Origin: Candidatus Omnitrophota bacterium
GTDB lineage: Bacteria; Omnitrophota; 4484-213
Reading direction: 5' to 3'
Length of the DNA: 5,716 nucleotides
Assembly (NCBI GenBank): GCA_030640885.1
Contig: DAOWIN010000049.1
Coordinates: forward strand, 1 to 5,716
Positions within the stretch are counted from its first letter, which is position 1. Every line of letters starts with the position of its first letter. Below the pieces are notes generated by a model. It was not told where the DNA came from, made no database searches, and worked only from the letters and a program-made list of their open reading frames with translations. Made by a program: the position numbers and the translations under genes. Shown in pieces: positions 5,197 through 5,716 of the stretch.

Positions 5197-5716
5197 ACAA
5201 AAATATTAAAATTACAGGAATAATAAAGAAAATTACAGCTATATAAAACAAAGCAAACCAGCGGCGATTAGTTACTATTTGAGCAAGCATTTTAGACATC
5301 GCAATCGGTATTCTCCTAAAAGGATAAAGAATCAAAATTCCCGAAAGATTAAAAAGCAAATGGCAAAAAGCAATGGTTATAGCAGCGGGGGTGGCTATAA
5401 TAAAAGAAGCGAGAATTGCTGTTACAGTTGTCCCTAAATTTGCCCCCAAAACATAAGGGAATATTTTCTCTACGGTGAGGATACGCGCTCCCACCAAAGG
5501 AACCACTAAAGAGGTAGTTACTGAACTGCTTTGAACAGCGGCAGTTAAGCTGAACCCAAATCCAAAACTTTTCCAAGGACGGCCAAATAGATAACGGTCG
5601 ATAACCCGCTCTGCCCTTTTTAGAGTGAGAAGCCGCATATAGCGCACAATAAAATAAAGTGAGATAAAAAGGAAAAGGACACCTAAAATAATTACCCCCG
5701 CAGGATAAAGAAAGGA
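5189..5716 (-). CDS. Na+/phosphate cotransporter (NptA/PF02690 type), C-terminal half
   Basis: The frame is open to the right edge, so this is the 3' part of a longer gene. The GTG at 5647 is only an internal Val, since 23 further in-frame codons precede it, beginning SFLYPAGVIILGVLFLFISL, a membrane helix. The diagnostic second-repeat motif follows: TAAVQSSSVTTSLVVPLVGA, then FPYVLGANLGTTVTAILASF, whose QSSS and GANLGTT segments form the Na+/phosphate path in this family. Three more hydrophobic helices follow, and the protein ends in IFLWR. The first QSSS repeat should lie beyond the window. The role is sodium-driven phosphate uptake (or export) across the inner membrane, probably controlled by the adjacent PhoU protein. 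Confidence 0.9.
   Translation of the reverse strand, partial: SFLYPAGVIILGVLFLFISLYFIVRYMRLLTLKRAERVIDRYLFGRPWKSFGFGFSLTAAVQSSSVTTSLVVPLVGARILTVEKIFPYVLGANLGTTVTAILASFIIATPAAITIAFCHLLFNLSGILILYPFRRIPIAMSKMLAQIVTNRRWFALFYIAVIFFIIPVILIFLWR

Noticed and set aside
5349..5576. Alternative minus-strand frame inside the transporter
   Set aside because: The other frame carries the QSSS and GANLGTT motifs; this one is Cys- and Asn-rich by chance.

Overview
The window is about 5.7 kb of fairly AT-rich bacterial DNA, and every convincing gene lies on the minus strand. In transcription order (right to left) it holds the C-terminal half of a Na+/phosphate cotransporter, a PhoU-type protein, a repeat-filled intergenic stretch, a small frameshifted gene that looks like a modified-peptide (RiPP-like) precursor, lysyl-tRNA synthetase (lysS), a Lol-type ABC permease (lolC), its ATPase (lolD), and the start of a branched-chain aminotransferase (ilvE). 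The Lol genes imply a diderm with outer-membrane lipoproteins. The housekeeping genes, modest GC and abundant short low-complexity repeats inside and between genes suggest an uncultured phylum of the Omnitrophica/Desantisbacteria kind. That is an impression, not something I could test.

Right side (4532-5716): the transporter and phoU form a tight pair. The phoU Shine-Dalgarno sequence overlaps the transporter stop codon. Left side (1-3581): lysS, lolC, lolD and ilvE are probably one operon, with a 60-base gap after lysS, an 8-base overlap lolC/lolD and a 4-base ATGA overlap lolD/ilvE.

Middle (3582-4531): this is the unusual part. A small gene with a strong Shine-Dalgarno and a perfect TATAAT -10 box starts at 4170. 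Its Lys/Glu-rich N-terminus is full of a short repeat, and its reading frame runs into a run of ten G (minus strand, 4001-4010). As written it stops at 3973. With nine (or twelve) G it would read through into a second frame that stops at 3768. That second frame carries a KKKKKWVKPTITRVKLNPEM-type leader followed by a Cys/Ser/Ala/Asp-rich tail, the layout of a RiPP-like precursor. The gene is therefore phase-variable, broken, or misread at the homopolymer. No modifying enzyme is visible in the window. Two hairpins, one with a perfect 19-bp stem, follow its stop codon, and a nested inverted repeat lies at the lysS start.

Repeats are a second theme. At least five short-repeat families occur: 7-bp units inside lolD, 14-bp units inside lolC, 16-bp units between lysS and lolC, a 40-bp unit both in the small gene's leader and in the intergenic stretch, and a 28-base degenerate pair around 4220-4422. 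Some have been accommodated inside conserved proteins without breaking the frame.
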